Shown: positions 16,365-26,729 of the stretch, in pieces
Layout of the letters: every line of letters starts with the position of its first letter
Numbering within the stretch: the first letter of the stretch is position 1
NCBI GenBank assembly: GCA_009377385.1
Contig: WHUD01000019.1
Location: forward strand, 1-49,252
DNA length: 49,252 nt
Direction: 5' to 3'
Origin: Actinophytocola sp.
Lineage (GTDB): Bacteria; Actinomycetota; Actinomycetes; Mycobacteriales; Pseudonocardiaceae
The notes under the pieces: generated by a model
Database searches by the model: none
What the model was told of the DNA's origin: nothing
The model's input: the letters and a program-made list of their open reading frames with translations, nothing else
Program-made: the position numbers and the translations under genes

Positions 16365-17516
16365 GTGGTTGCCAGGAATGGGCCGAGCGCGCGGCGCAGG
16401 TCGATGCTCGTCGACGCGGACGGCGGGCTGCAGCTGTTCCGTGTGAGCGGCGTGCCCGTGCTGCTCGCGCCGTCCTGGTGGCTCGGCTCGCTCGTGGTCG
16501 TCGTGCTGTACGCGCCGCTGGTTGGCAGGCTGCTGCCCGGCGCGGGCGCCGCGCTGTCCTGGTCGCTTGCGGTCGCGTTCGCGCTGCTGCTCGGCGTGTC
16601 GGTGTTCGCGCACGAGCTGGGACACACCCTGGTGGCATTGCGGATGGGCATTCCGGTGCGGCGGCTGCGGTTGTTCCTGCTCGGCGGGCTGTCCGAGGTC
16701 GCGCGCAACCCGAAACGCCCTGCCCAGGAAGGTCTCGTCGCGGTCGCGGGCCCTGTGGTGTCGCTTGTGCTTGCCGGTGGCTGCGCGTTGCTGCTGCTGA
16801 CGGTGCCGTCCGGGGCGACCTGGCTGTTGGTCGCGCAGTGCGCGGTGGCGAACCTCGCGGTCGCGGTGTTCAACCTGCTGCCCGGCCTGCCGCTGGACGG
16901 TGGGCGGATGCTGCGCGCGGGGGTGTGGGCGCTGAGCGGCGCGCGGGCCACCGGCACCAGGGCCGCCGTCGTCGGGGGCTGGCTTGTCGCTGCGGCGCTC
17001 GCCGTGTGGGCGCTTGAGGGGCTGGCCACCGGCAGCGAGGACCGCTGGCTGCGGCTCGGCGTCTGCGTTGTCACCGGCTGGTTCGTGCTCGCAGGGGCGA
17101 ACGCGGAGCTGTCCGCCGAGCAACGTCGTAGCTGGCCGCCCGATCTGAACATCGCCGAGCTGATGCTGCCGGTGCTGCAACTGCCCGCCGAGAGCCCGGT
17201 CTCCGACGCGCTGGCCGCGTCGGCGGGCAGGGGAGTGGTGCTGGTTCGCGCCGACGGCGTCGCGGCGGGGCTGCTCGACACGGTCGAGGCGCAGCGGCTC
17301 GCCGCGCAGTCGCCGCAGGTGCCCGCCGAACAGGCCGCCGAGCAGGTGCGGGCGGACTCGGTGTTGCTGCTCTCCGAGCCCGGGGAGGAGATCGCCGAGC
17401 GGGTGCGCGAGACGGCCGCGTGGCAGTTCCTCGTCGTGGACGACGACGGCAGGCCAGCAGGGGTGCTGCGCAGGGAGGACCTGCGCCACGCGATTTCGCA
17501 ACGCAGGTCACGCTAG
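16365..17516 (+). CDS. Site-2 protease family (M50) membrane metalloprotease
   Basis: A 383-residue intramembrane zinc protease. Zinc motif HELGH (83-87) lies in a hydrophobic helix, and the third ligand is Asp178 in LPGLPLDGGR. About five to six membrane segments occupy residues 37-260, and a soluble C-terminal part (about 290-383) looks like a degenerate CBS-type pair (LVVDDDGRPAGVLRREDL). Such proteins cut membrane-bound substrates such as anti-sigma factors; the target is unknown. A conserved neighbour of trmI and the proteasome genes in actinobacteria. Confidence 0.9.
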   Translation: MVARNGPSARRRSMLVDADGGLQLFRVSGVPVLLAPSWWLGSLVVVVLYAPLVGRLLPGAGAALSWSLAVAFALLLGVSVFAHELGHTLVALRMGIPVRRLRLFLLGGLSEVARNPKRPAQEGLVAVAGPVVSLVLAGGCALLLLTVPSGATWLLVAQCAVANLAVAVFNLLPGLPLDGGRMLRAGVWALSGARATGTRAAVVGGWLVAAALAVWALEGLATGSEDRWLRLGVCVVTGWFVLAGANAELSAEQRRSWPPDLNIAELMLPVLQLPAESPVSDALAASAGRGVVLVRADGVAAGLLDTVEAQRLAAQSPQVPAEQAAEQVRADSVLLLSEPGEEIAERVRETAAWQFLVVDDDGRPAGVLRREDLRHAISQRRSR

Positions 17517-18425
<909 letters not shown>

Positions 18426-18437
18426 GCGGCGCCACGC

Positions 18438-19130
18438 TCAGGCGCGGCCGAAGCACCAGCCCCCGTTCTCCTTCGCGGCGGGTATCGCGCCCTCCTGGGT
18501 CTTGCCGTTCGCGGTGATGCGGAACGGCACGCTCGCGGTATGGCCGTTGACGACGGGGTCACCGGCGACCTCGGCGTGGGCGTCCTTCGGCACCTCGGTG
18601 AAGTCGGGGGCGTCGTCGCTGCCGCAGCCGACCTCCCGCGCCAGCTCGGCGTCGCGGGTGTTGATGGCCCGTGCGGCGTCCTCGGCAAGCGCGCGCAGCT
18701 CGGCGACGTCATCGGTGCCCTCCTGCGCGGACGGGGCGCCCCCTTCGGTTTGCAGGTTGGGCTTGGGCGGCTGCTGCTCGGCCGGTGTCTCCTGCTCCGA
18801 TGCCATCTGTTCCGTGGACGTGTCGTCGACGAAGTAGCCGGGCGCCCAGAAGCCGGTGATGGCCACGGCCGCGCCCGCGAGCAGCACCAGGGCGAGGGTG
18901 ATGCCGACGATCAGGCCGGTCTTGCCCTTCTTCTCCGGCGGACCCGGCGGGCCGGGCGGCGGGTATCCCCCTTGCTGGCTGCCGTAGCCGGGCTGCTGGG
19001 CAGGGTAGCCGCCGGGATACGGCTGGCCGTACTGCGGCTGCTGGCCGTAGTAGCCCCGCTGACCTGGGTAGCCCTGCTGGCCATGGCCGTACTGGCCCTG
19101 CGGCCCTGGCTGCTGCGGCGGGTAGGTCAT
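18438..19130 (-). CDS. Pro/Gln/Gly/Tyr-tailed single-pass membrane protein
   Basis: A 230-residue protein of unknown function. Residues 1-66 are a low-complexity Q/P/G/Y tail (YPGQ, YGQQ repeats), 71-93 a membrane helix flanked by KKGK on the inside, then an acidic linker and an exported C-terminal domain with Cys in EVGCGSDD and NGGWCF, probably a disulfide. The C-terminal layout (AINTRDAELAREVGC) resembles NTF2-like/DUF4878 lumenal domains. It is a paralog of the genes at 19780-20574 and, more weakly, 19271-19780. Start at the ATG at 19130 (MTYPPQQ), matching the paralog. Confidence 0.75.
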   Translation of the reverse strand: MTYPPQQPGPQGQYGHGQQGYPGQRGYYGQQPQYGQPYPGGYPAQQPGYGSQQGGYPPPGPPGPPEKKGKTGLIVGITLALVLLAGAAVAITGFWAPGYFVDDTSTEQMASEQETPAEQQPPKPNLQTEGGAPSAQEGTDDVAELRALAEDAARAINTRDAELAREVGCGSDDAPDFTEVPKDAHAEVAGDPVVNGHTASVPFRITANGKTQEGAIPAAKENGGWCFGRA

Positions 19131-19270
19131 GACGACGTCCTCACGCTGTGATGGTCGGGTCAAGATCGGACACTATCGCGGGTGGCGGGGCCCGGCGCGT
19201 GGTGGCCGGGACGGCCCGGGCGTGAGTGCGTGTTGCTTTGGACCTGCAAGCAGTCCTCAGTGCCTGTTGC

Positions 19271-19780
19271 TCAGTCCGGTTCCGACACGGCGGTCACGAA
19301 GCACCACCGATTGCCGTCCCACCGCAGCCGCATCGCGCCGCTGCGCTGCTTTCCGTCGTCGCTGACGACGAACGGGACCGCCGCGGTGAACGCGACGATC
19401 CGCGGCGCGCCGTCGCGCGCGAACGTCACCGTATCGGAGAACCCGGCGAACAGGTCATCGGTGACCGTGGTGCGGTTGCACGCCCACGCCCGGAGCGGCG
19501 CGCTGTCGCGCTGGTTGTAGGCGGTGAGGATGTCATCCGCCGCAAGGAGCACCTGCGGCGCGCCGCCTGGCTCCGGACCCGGGAGCGGCTCGGCGCGCCG
19601 TTGGTACGTCGTCGTGTCGCCGGACGGGCTCACGGTGGTCGTGCCGACCGTCGTGTCGCGCGTGGGGTCGTCCTGCGCCATGACCAGCATGACCACGACC
19701 AGCGCCGCCGCAGAGACGATCGCGCCCCAGGCGACGACCGCGGCCACCCTGTCGGTTGACGGCGTCTGGCGGGTGGCCAT
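19271..19780 (-). CDS. Membrane-anchored NTF2-like domain protein
   Basis: A 169-residue protein with an N-terminal membrane helix (about 11-34), a Thr/Ser-rich linker (TTTVSPSGDTTTY) and an exported domain with DILTAYNQRDSAPLRAWAC and a closing NRWCF. The two cysteines and the order of elements match its two neighbours, but it lacks their Q/P-rich tail. Its ATG overlaps the stop of the upstream gene by one base (TGATG), so translation is coupled and the products probably act together. Confidence 0.75.
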   Translation of the reverse strand: MATRQTPSTDRVAAVVAWGAIVSAAALVVVMLVMAQDDPTRDTTVGTTTVSPSGDTTTYQRRAEPLPGPEPGGAPQVLLAADDILTAYNQRDSAPLRAWACNRTTVTDDLFAGFSDTVTFARDGAPRIVAFTAAVPFVVSDDGKQRSGAMRLRWDGNRWCFVTAVSEPD

Positions 19781-20574
19781 CAGGAGTTGATGCCCGAGGC
19801 GCACCAGGCACTGCCATGGGGGCGGCGCAGGCTCAGCGTGACCGTCTTGCTGCTGTCGGTGCGGCGGAGGGTGAGCGCCACCGTCGCGCTGTTGCCCTTG
19901 ATGCGGGGTTCGCCGCTGACCGTCACCGTCAGGTCGTCGGGGAAGCCGTCGTAGTCCGCTTGCCGTTCGTTGCTGGGATCGCAGGACACCGGCTTCACGG
20001 TTGCCGCGTCCCGGTTGTTGATGCCATCGACGACCGCCTCGGTGATGCGACGGATCTCGTCAGTGTCGGTGTCGGACTCGCCGGACTTGTCGGGCGCTGG
20101 CCGCTGTGCCTCGGAGGTCGTGGTAGGTGCGGCGTTCTCCGGCTGCTGGATTGTGCTCGGCGGCAGCGTAGAACTGCTGGGGGAGGTGTCCGCCGCGAGC
20201 ATGCTCTTCCCCACCGTGTCGTCGCGGAAGAAGCCCGGCGCCCAGAACCCGGTGACCGCAACGGCCGCGCCCGCGAGCAGGACGAGGGCGAGGGTGCTGC
20301 CGACGACCAGTCCCGTCTTGCCGCCGCGCTTCGGGGGCTCCGGTGGCGGCGGGACGTCGCGGGGTGGCATGCCGTAGCCAGACCACTGGTGGGGGTACGG
20401 CTGCCCGTAGCCGCCGGGCTGACCGGGGTACGGCTGGCCGTAGCCACCGTATTGGCCCTGGTACGGCTGGTTCGGGAACTGCCCCCTGTAGTCGGGCTGG
20501 CTGTGCTGGCCTGGGTAGGGCTGACCGTATCCGCCAGAACCACCGTACGGACCGGGCTGCGGTGGATAGGTCAT
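19780..20574 (-). CDS. Pro/Gln/Gly/Tyr-tailed single-pass membrane protein (paralog)
   Basis: A 264-residue protein: Q/P/G/Y-rich cytosolic tail (1-83, with YGQPYPGQ repeats), KRGGK, membrane helix 87-110 (TGLVVGSTLALVLLAG), conserved GFWAPGFF juxtamembrane segment, Ser/Thr/Pro linker, then a lumenal domain with AVVDGINNRDAATVKPVSCD and SAWCASG. Helix and juxtamembrane segment are nearly the same as in the gene at 18438-19130. Translationally coupled to the gene downstream. Function unknown; I infer a cell-envelope role. Confidence 0.78.
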   Translation of the reverse strand: MTYPPQPGPYGGSGGYGQPYPGQHSQPDYRGQFPNQPYQGQYGGYGQPYPGQPGGYGQPYPHQWSGYGMPPRDVPPPPEPPKRGGKTGLVVGSTLALVLLAGAAVAVTGFWAPGFFRDDTVGKSMLAADTSPSSSTLPPSTIQQPENAAPTTTSEAQRPAPDKSGESDTDTDEIRRITEAVVDGINNRDAATVKPVSCDPSNERQADYDGFPDDLTVTVSGEPRIKGNSATVALTLRRTDSSKTVTLSLRRPHGSAWCASGINS

Positions 20575-20967
20575 GGAGTTCCCCTCGTTCCTCAGCGCGG
20601 ACGCCGCCGCGTCCTCTCCGCGCGCCGCGACGCGCCCGGGCCGCCGACCGTTATCGAACGGTAGCTGCGGTGTGAGTATGCGGGAGCGCCTCAGCAGGGT
20701 GGCATACCGGGAGTCGCTCCCCGCCGACGGGGACGGGGCGCCATTCGTCCGATGTCATCCGTGAGGCTTATTTTCCCGGCACAGCCCGTACGGCGCGGTG
20801 AACTGTCGGTGACGAACACCCAGATACGCGGTGTACCTGCTCGGAGCATTGCGTTCCTTCTTGGCACATGATCTTTACACGACGCGCCCGTTCTGTGACG
20901 TCGAAAGGCTTTGCATGTCGGTGATCGCCGGTACCGTTGAGGGAAATAGCGCGCGAGGAGGTGCCGC
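20575..20967. other. 393-bp intergenic region before mpa
   Basis: This divergent gap serves the membrane-protein genes on one side and mpa on the other. I see no convincing gene; short frames here have poor codon usage. The right end carries a probable mpa promoter (20910-20937) and GAGGAGG before the ATG. A C/G-rich symmetrical stretch (CCCCGCCGACGGGGACGGGG, near 20719) may be part of a regulatory or structural element. Confidence 0.5.
20910..20937 (+). promoter_or_regulatory. Candidate mpa promoter
   Basis: TTTGCA (20910-20915) and TACCGT (20932-20937) are separated by 16 bp, with the -10 box 30 nt before the mpa ATG and a strong GAGGAGG in the leader. No mapped start is available, so this is a pattern match. 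Confidence 0.35.
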
Positions 20968-22797
20968 ATGCAACAGGACCGCCCCGGTGGCAGGCATGAG
21001 GAAGCCGACCCAAGAGAGAGCGGCGGCACGGCGGAATCGCCTGCCGCGAGTGACGTCGAAGTCACCCAGGAACAGGAGCGGCAGATTCGGTTCCTCGAGG
21101 AGGAAGTCGCTCTGCTGCGGCGCAGGGCAGCCGGTTCGCCCAACAGCGATCGCGTCCTCGAGCAACGTCTCGCGGAGGCGTCTGAGCGAATAGCCCAGCT
21201 CACCGAACGCAACGCCAAGTTGGTCGAGACACTGCGCGACGCGCGGAGTCAGCTGATGGCGTTGCGTGAAGAGGTCGACCGGCTGGCGCAACCGCCAAGC
21301 GGGTACGGCGTGTTCCTTGAGCGCTATGAGGACGGCACCGTCGACGTGTTCACCTCAGGCCGCAAGATGCGTGTGTCGGTTTCGCCGACCGTCGAGGTCG
21401 ACTCGTTGCGGCGTGGCCAGGCGCTGCGGCTCAACGAGGCGCTGACCGTCGTCGAGTCCGGCGACTTCGAGCGCACCGGCGAGGTGTACGCACTGCGCGA
21501 GGTGCTGCCTCCTGTGATCGAGGAGGGCCCGTCGCGGGCGCTCGTCGTCGGCCACGCCGACGAGGAACGGGTCGTGTGGCTGTCCGACCCGCTGACCGAG
21601 GACGTGCTCAAGTCGGGTGACTCGGTGCTCGTCGACAGCAAGGCGGGCTACGCCTACGAGCGGGTGCCGAAGGCCGAGGTCGAGGACCTCGTGCTGGAAG
21701 AGGTGCCCGACGTTCGCTACGAGGACATCGGTGGCCTTTTCCGGCAGATCGAGCAGATTCGCGACGCGGTCGAGCTACCGTTCCTGCATGCCGACCTGTA
21801 CCGCAAGTACCAGCTCCGCCCGCCGAAGGGCGTGCTGCTGTACGGCCCGCCCGGCTGCGGGAAGACGCTGATCGCCAAGGCCGTCGCGAACTCGCTCGCC
21901 AAGCAGGTCGCAGAGGGCAAGGGCGAGGTGACGAGGGACGCCAAGTCGTACTTCCTCAACATCAAGGGCCCCGAGCTGCTGAACAAGTTCGTCGGCGAGA
22001 CCGAGCGGCACATCAGGCTGATCTTCCAGCGGGCACGGGAGAAGGCGTCAGAGGGCACGCCGGTGATCGTGTTCTTCGACGAGATGGACTCGATCTTCCG
22101 CACCCGCGGCAGCGGTGTGTCGTCCGACGTCGAGACGACGATCGTGCCGCAGCTGCTCAGCGAGATCGACGGTGTCGAGGGCCTCGAGAACGTCATCGTC
22201 ATCGGCGCGTCCAACCGCGAGGACATGATCGACCCGGCGATCCTGCGGCCAGGCAGGCTCGACGTGAAGATCAAGATCGAGCGGCCGGACGCCGAGGCGG
22301 CCAAGGACATCTTCTCCAAGTACCTGCTCGAGGGGCTGCCGATCCATGGTGACGATCTTGCCGAGTTCGGTGGCGACACCACGGCCACCATCGACGCGAT
22401 GATCCAGCACACCGTCGAGCGGATGTACGAGGAGAGCGACGACAACCGCTTCCTCGAAGTCACCTACGCCAACGGCGACAAGGAGGTGCTGTACTTCCGG
22501 GACTTCAACTCGGGCGCGATGATCCAGAACATCGTGGACCGGGCGAAGAAGGCCGCGATCAAGTCGGTGCTCGAGACCAAGCAGCCAGGGCTGCGGGTGC
22601 AGCACCTGCTTGACGCGATCGTGGACGAGTTCGCCGAGAACGAGGACCTGCCCAACACCACCAACCCAGACGACTGGGCAAGGATCTCGGGCAAGAAGGG
22701 CGAGCGGATCGTCTACATCCGGACCCTGGTCACCGGCAAGAACCAGGATTCGGGCAGGGCGATCGACACCGCGACCAACACCGGTCAGTACCTGTAG
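20968..22797 (+). CDS. mpa: Proteasomal ATPase Mpa/ARC
   Basis: Mpa is the AAA+ hexamer that binds Pup on tagged proteins, unfolds them and feeds them into the 20S proteasome. The 609 residues show an N-terminal coiled coil (about 35-105, the Pup-binding helices), two OB folds (about 110-245, [18 protein letters not shown]), then the AAA domain with Walker A GPPGCGKT (Lys299), Walker B FFDEMD (Glu372) and arginine-finger region RPGRLD. The extreme C-terminus GQYL carries the penultimate tyrosine that docks and opens PrcA. First gene of the locus; followed by a large perfect hairpin that may separate it from dop. Confidence 0.98.
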   Translation: MQQDRPGGRHEEADPRESGGTAESPAASDVEVTQEQERQIRFLEEEVALLRRRAAGSPNSDRVLEQRLAEASERIAQLTERNAKLVETLRDARSQLMALREEVDRLAQPPSGYGVFLERYEDGTVDVFTSGRKMRVSVSPTVEVDSLRRGQALRLNEALTVVESGDFERTGEVYALREVLPPVIEEGPSRALVVGHADEERVVWLSDPLTEDVLKSGDSVLVDSKAGYAYERVPKAEVEDLVLEEVPDVRYEDIGGLFRQIEQIRDAVELPFLHADLYRKYQLRPPKGVLLYGPPGCGKTLIAKAVANSLAKQVAEGKGEVTRDAKSYFLNIKGPELLNKFVGETERHIRLIFQRAREKASEGTPVIVFFDEMDSIFRTRGSGVSSDVETTIVPQLLSEIDGVEGLENVIVIGASNREDMIDPAILRPGRLDVKIKIERPDAEAAKDIFSKYLLEGLPIHGDDLAEFGGDTTATIDAMIQHTVERMYEESDDNRFLEVTYANGDKEVLYFRDFNSGAMIQNIVDRAKKAAIKSVLETKQPGLRVQHLLDAIVDEFAENEDLPNTTNPDDWARISGKKGERIVYIRTLVTGKNQDSGRAIDTATNTGQYL

Positions 22798-22882
22798 GCA
22801 CAGCCGGCAGGAGGCGGGGATGCCGCGCGGCAGGCGCGGTGTCCCCGCCCTGTGCTGCGCGGGGTGCCGTGCCTTTGCCGAG

Positions 22883-22935
22883 GAGCCGAAGGTGGCCTTG
22901 GGTACATATCCGGTACCCAAGGCCACCTTCGGCTC
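22883..22935. terminator. Perfect 23-bp inverted repeat after mpa
   Basis: Arms at 22883-22905 and 22913-22935 are exactly complementary over 23 bases, with a 7-nt loop (ATATCCG). The stem core is CGAAGGTGGCCTTGGGTAC. It would make a very stable RNA hairpin 86 nt after mpa and before dop. It lacks a U-tract but could still terminate or stabilise the mpa mRNA, or be a mobile palindromic element. Confidence 0.85.
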
Positions 22936-23004
22936 TCCCAGAGCCGCCAGAGCCGCGCGCCCCCGACACCGCCTGTCGGTCGGCGCGGCGAGACGGGGTG
23001 GCCG

Positions 23005-23010
23005 TAGGGT
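23005..23010 (+). promoter_or_regulatory. Candidate -10 box TAGGGT for dop
   Basis: TAGGGT lies 42 nt before the dop ATG and just downstream of the big hairpin, so dop may have its own start. The match is to the -10 only. Confidence 0.3.
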
Positions 23011-23052
23011 GGAAAGCGGGTACCCCTCTGGTGGCATGAGATTGGAGACTGC

Positions 23053-24555
23053 ATGCGGCGGATCATGGGAACCGAGGTCGAGTACGGCATCGCCGTGCCG
23101 GGAGACGCCACGGCGAACCCCGTGCTGACGTCGACGCAGATCGTGCTTGCCTACGCCGCTGCCGTCGACATTCCGCGCTCCCGCAGGGCCCGCTGGGACT
23201 ACGAGGTGGAGTCGCCGCTGCGGGACGCGCGCGGCTTTGACCTCACCGGCCCCAACACCCAGCCGCAGGACCCCGACGTCGAGGACCTCGGCGCCGCCAA
23301 CGTCATCCTCACCAACGGTGCCCGGCTCTACGTCGACCACGCCCACCCGGAGTACTCCGCGCCCGAGGTCACCAACGCCTGGGACGCCGTCATCTGGGAC
23401 AAAGCGGGCGAGCGGGTCATGGAGCAGGCTGCGATGAAGGCGGCGACGGTCCCCGGCCAGCCCCGGCTGCAGCTCTACAAGAACAACGTCGACGGCAAGG
23501 GCGCCAGCTACGGCACCCACGAGAACTACCTGATGGCGCGCTCGACGCCGTTCACGTCGGTGATCGGCGGGCTGACGCCGTTCTTCGTCTCCCGCCAGGT
23601 GGTCACCGGATCCGGGCGGGTCGGCATCGGTCAGCAGGGCGAGGAGGACGGCTACCAGCTCTCGCAGCGCGCCGACTACATCGAGGTCGAGGTCGGGCTT
23701 GAGACCACACTCAAGCGCGGCATCATCAACACCCGCGACGAGCCGCACGCCGACGCAGACAAGTACCGCAGGCTGCACGTCATCATCGGCGACGCCAACC
23801 TGTCGGAGTACTCGACGTACCTCAAGCTCGGCACCACCGCGCTGGTGCTCGACATGATCGAGAGTGGTGTCAGCTTCGACGACCTCAAGCTGCGCGAGCC
23901 GGTGCGCGCGGTGCGCCAGATCAGCCACGACCCCACGCTCAAGGTGACCGTCGAGCTGGCTGACGGCCGCCGGTTGACCGGACTGGACCTGCAGCGGGCC
24001 TACCACGATCGTGCGCAGGCGTTCGCGGAGCGCGAATCCAGCGAGCTGGACGACACCGACCGCCACGTGCTCCACGTCTGGGGCGAGGTGCTCGATGCGC
24101 TGGCCCGCGACCCTGACGAGTGCGCCGACCGGTTGGACTGGGTGGCCAAGCTGCGGTTGCTCGAGGGCTACCGGTCCAGGGACAAGCTGGGCTGGGCGGC
24201 GCCCCGTCTGCACCTGATCGACTTGCAGTACTCCGACGTGCGCCTCGACAAGGGCCTCTACAACCGCCTCGTCACCAGGGGCACGATGAAGCGCCTCGTC
24301 GACGAGGACGACGTGGCGCGGGCGATCATGAACCCGCCGGACGACACAAGGGCGTACTTCAGGGGCCGCGCGCTCGAGAAGTACGCCGCCTCGATCGCGG
24401 CGGCGTCCTGGGACTCGGTGATTTTCGATATCGGAAAGGAATCCCTGGTCCGCATCCCGACACTCGAACCGTTGCGTGGTACGAAATCGCACGTCGGAGC
24501 GTTGCTTGACGAGGCGGACACGGCCGAACAGCTTGTCCAAGCGCTCACATCGTGA
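23053..24555 (+). CDS. dop: Deamidase of Pup / depupylase
   Basis: Dop turns the C-terminal glutamine of Pup into glutamate and also removes Pup from proteins. It is a glutamine-synthetase-fold enzyme needing ATP and Mg. Seen here: GTEVEYG (6-12, metal-binding Glu8/Glu10), the Dop-specific loop (about 40-80), catalytic Asp95 in [30 protein letters not shown], and [19 protein letters not shown]. The 500 residues match the family. The Dop loop distinguishes it from PafA, its paralog 3.7 kb downstream. ATG at 23053 follows TTGGAGA. Lies directly upstream of pup. Confidence 0.97.
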   Translation: MRRIMGTEVEYGIAVPGDATANPVLTSTQIVLAYAAAVDIPRSRRARWDYEVESPLRDARGFDLTGPNTQPQDPDVEDLGAANVILTNGARLYVDHAHPEYSAPEVTNAWDAVIWDKAGERVMEQAAMKAATVPGQPRLQLYKNNVDGKGASYGTHENYLMARSTPFTSVIGGLTPFFVSRQVVTGSGRVGIGQQGEEDGYQLSQRADYIEVEVGLETTLKRGIINTRDEPHADADKYRRLHVIIGDANLSEYSTYLKLGTTALVLDMIESGVSFDDLKLREPVRAVRQISHDPTLKVTVELADGRRLTGLDLQRAYHDRAQAFAERESSELDDTDRHVLHVWGEVLDALARDPDECADRLDWVAKLRLLEGYRSRDKLGWAAPRLHLIDLQYSDVRLDKGLYNRLVTRGTMKRLVDEDDVARAIMNPPDDTRAYFRGRALEKYAASIAAASWDSVIFDIGKESLVRIPTLEPLRGTKSHVGALLDEADTAEQLVQALTS

Positions 24556-24599
24556 CGGTGCCGGCGTTGCGGATCTGCCGCACCGTCGGCTGTCGCAGG

Positions 24600-24605
24600 T
24601 AATCT
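24600..24605 (+). promoter_or_regulatory. -10 box TAATCT upstream of pup
   Basis: TAATCT lies 30 nt before the pup ATG, followed by a proper AGGAGG. A separate promoter would let Pup be made in excess of the enzymes, but no -35 is clear. Confidence 0.4.
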
Positions 24606-24635
24606 GGCAGCAGAGAACTCGATCAGGAGGCGTTC

Positions 24636-24830
24636 ATGGCGCAGGAAAAGATTGAGAAGCATGGCGGCGGAGATTCCGACGACGAAACCGAAGGCGCAGC
24701 CCCAGCGGGTCAGGAGCGCAGGGAACAGCTCGGTGAGGACGTGGACACCATCCTCGACGAGATTGACGACGTGCTAGAGGAAAACGCCGAGGACTTCGTC
24801 CGCGCCTATGTGCAAAAGGGCGGGCAGTAA
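24636..24830 (+). CDS. pup: Prokaryotic ubiquitin-like protein Pup
   Basis: Pup is the small disordered tag joined to lysines of proteins destined for the proteasome. The 64 residues end in KGGQ (Gln64), so Dop must deamidate it before PafA can ligate it. Residues about 30-58 (QLGEDVDTILDEIDDVLEEN) form the helix that pairs with the Mpa coiled coil. The chain is very acidic, as expected. AGGAGG precedes the ATG at 6 nt. Sits between dop and prcB as in all canonical loci. Confidence 0.98.
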   Translation: MAQEKIEKHGGGDSDDETEGAAPAGQERREQLGEDVDTILDEIDDVLEENAEDFVRAYVQKGGQ

Positions 24831-24859
24831 CCTCGCGCGCGGCCGGAGCAAGTCCGGAC

Positions 24860-24865
24860 TAACCT
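24860..24865 (+). promoter_or_regulatory. -10 box TAACCT upstream of prcB
   Basis: TAACCT follows CAAGTCCGGAC and precedes the prcB ATG by 46 nt. A promoter between pup and prcB would let core-particle genes be expressed apart from pup. Confidence 0.35.
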
Positions 24866-24911
24866 GAGTTCGTCGCCAGCAGCTAGTCGAAGATGGGAAT
24901 CACGAGCACGT

Positions 24912-25754
24912 ATGGATTACACCTCGGCCGCCGCGGCACGCGGTCCGCTTTCCGCTGCCTACCTGACCACCGGCACGTCGTCGTTCACCGACTTCCTGCG
25001 CGCGCAGGCACCTGAGATGCTGCCGTCGCGGCCCGCGGGCGACGGCACGCTCACCAACGTGCCGCACGGCACCACGATTGTCGCGTTGACCTTCTCCGGC
25101 GGCGTGCTCATCGCTGGGGACAGGCGGGCAACGGCAGGCACCACGATCGCGGCCCGCGACCTGGAGAAGGTCTTCGTCACCGACGAGTACTCCGCCGTCG
25201 GCATCGCGGGCACGGCGGGCATCGCGCTTGAGATGGTGCGGCTCTACGGCGTCGAGCTCGCGCACTACGAGAAGATCGAGGGCGTCTCGCTGTCGCTGGA
25301 CGGCAAGGCGAACAAGCTCGCCACCATGGTCCGCTCCAACCTCGAGGTCGCCATGGCGGGGCTGGCGGCGGTGCCGATGTTCGTCGGGTTCGACACCGAC
25401 GCGCAGGACGCCGCGACCGCGGGCAGGATCATCTCCTTCGACGTCACCGGCGCCCGCTACGAGGAGCGCGCCGGTTACCATTCCATCGGCTCCGGCTCGC
25501 CGTACGCCAAGTCGGCGCTGAAGAAGCTCTACGACCCCTCGGCTGGCAAGGACGCCGCCGTGCACATCGCGATCGCCGCGCTGTGGGACGCCGCGGACGA
25601 CGACACCGCGACCGGTGGGCTCGACATGGTGCGCAAGATCTACCCGCAGGTGATCACCATCACCGGCGCGGAGGGCGCCGCGACGATGGCGGAGTCCGAC
25701 CTGGCCACTGTCGCCGAGGCAGTCATCACCGAGCGCAGCGAGTCGGGCGGCTAG
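24912..25754 (+). CDS. prcB: 20S proteasome beta subunit
   Basis: PrcB carries the proteolytic site of the 20S core. The 280-residue precursor has a 53-residue propeptide ending NVPHG; self-cleavage exposes Thr54 (mature Thr1 in TTIVALTF). Mature Asp17 (GDRR) and Lys33 (LEKVF) complete the site, and [10 protein letters not shown] supplies the Ser129-type residues. Start at the ATG at 24912 ([13 protein letters not shown]). The prcA GTG lies 82 nt further on, with which it forms the alpha7-beta7-beta7-alpha7 barrel. Confidence 0.98.
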   Translation: MDYTSAAAARGPLSAAYLTTGTSSFTDFLRAQAPEMLPSRPAGDGTLTNVPHGTTIVALTFSGGVLIAGDRRATAGTTIAARDLEKVFVTDEYSAVGIAGTAGIALEMVRLYGVELAHYEKIEGVSLSLDGKANKLATMVRSNLEVAMAGLAAVPMFVGFDTDAQDAATAGRIISFDVTGARYEERAGYHSIGSGSPYAKSALKKLYDPSAGKDAAVHIAIAALWDAADDDTATGGLDMVRKIYPQVITITGAEGAATMAESDLATVAEAVITERSESGG

Positions 25755-25836
25755 GGCCGTCCCCGCCCCGCTGGACACCACCCCGCCCTCAAGACCCTGA
25801 CGACCCCTGTCGACCACACAGAGTGGAGCCTGAACC

Positions 25837-26625
25837 GTGACGATGCCGCTGTATGCCTCGCCCGAGCAGCTGATGCGCGACCGCTCGGAGTATGCCCGCA
25901 AGGGCATCTCTCGCGGGCGCAGCGTCGTAGCGATGAAGTTCGCCGACGGTCTGCTTTTCGCAGCCGAGAACCCGTCGACGACGTTGCACAAGGTTTCCGA
26001 GATCTACGATCGGATCGGCTTCGCCGCCGCAGGCAGGTACAGCGAGTACGAGAGCCTGCGGCGTGCCGGTATTCGGCACGTCGACCTGCAGGGCTACGCC
26101 TACGACCCCAGGGACGTCTCCGCCCGCCAGCTCGCCAACGTCTACGCGCAGACCCTTGGCTCGATCTTCACCGAGCAGGTCAAGCCGTTCGAGGTGGAGC
26201 TCGCCGTCGGGGAAGTGGGAGCGCAGGCCGCCGACGACCAGCTCTTCCGGCTGACCTACGACGGCTCCATCGTCGACGAGCCGCAGTTCCTGGTGATGGG
26301 CGGCCAGACCGACCCGGTTGTCGCCAAGCTGAAGGACAGCTACGCCGACGGGTCGAGCCTGCGCGACGCGATCGGGCTCGCCGTCGCCGCGCTCAAGGCC
26401 GGCCTGAGCAACGGTGCGGAGCTGGGCAAGCTGGAAGTGGCCGTGCTGGAGCGGCATCGGCCGAAGCGGGCCTTCCGCAGGCTCACCGGTGCCGTGCTGG
26501 ACGACCTGCTGCCCGGTGGCTCAGGCGGCGCCTCAGGGGGCAAGGGCAAGGCCAAGAGCAAGGCCCCCGACAAAACGTCAGACGAGGCCAAGTCAGAGGG
26601 TGCCGAGCGGGATACGTCTGAGTAA
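25837..26625 (+). CDS. prcA: 20S proteasome alpha subunit
   Basis: PrcA forms the outer rings and the gate of the 20S core, and its pockets take the C-terminal tyrosine motif of Mpa. The 262-residue protein starts [20 protein letters not shown], the gating N-terminus, and has the alpha signature [16 protein letters not shown] and [16 protein letters not shown]. The tail (about 230-262) is disordered, rich in Lys, Ser, Gly and acidic residues, and longer than I recall for M. tuberculosis. GTG at 25837 is used; an ATG two codons later is also possible. Followed closely by a hairpin. Confidence 0.97.
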   Translation: MTMPLYASPEQLMRDRSEYARKGISRGRSVVAMKFADGLLFAAENPSTTLHKVSEIYDRIGFAAAGRYSEYESLRRAGIRHVDLQGYAYDPRDVSARQLANVYAQTLGSIFTEQVKPFEVELAVGEVGAQAADDQLFRLTYDGSIVDEPQFLVMGGQTDPVVAKLKDSYADGSSLRDAIGLAVAALKAGLSNGAELGKLEVAVLERHRPKRAFRRLTGAVLDDLLPGGSGGASGGKGKAKSKAPDKTSDEAKSEGAERDTSE

Positions 26626-26633
26626 CCCGCCCG

Positions 26634-26654
26634 CCAGGGTGGTGATCACCCTGG
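26634..26654. terminator. Hairpin after prcA
   Basis: CCAGGGTG and CACCCTGG make an 8-bp perfect stem around a short loop, 9 nt after the prcA stop. Together with the leaderless -10 box at 26717 it marks the end of one unit and the start of the pafA unit. Confidence 0.55.
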
Positions 26655-26716
26655 GCGACGAGTTACGAAACAGCGGCTCCGCCTAATTGGCTCACCGCAT
26701 TTCGCCCGCGAGCACA

Positions 26717-26722
26717 TAGCAT
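26717..26722 (+). promoter_or_regulatory. -10 box TAGCAT, leaderless pafA promoter
   Basis: TAGCAT ends 7 nt before the pafA ATG and no ribosome binding site is seen. pafA thus seems to have its own leaderless promoter. Confidence 0.5.
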
Positions 26723-26729
26723 TGGGGTT

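Noticed and set aside
16365..17516. Zinc protease as a Mpa-linked proteasome component
   Set aside because: HELGH in a membrane helix and LPLDGGR mark a site-2 protease; nothing ties it to the proteasome beyond position.
22048..24540. 830-codon open frame antisense to mpa and dop
   Set aside because: A shadow of two well-identified genes, running through their intergenic palindrome; low-complexity composition.
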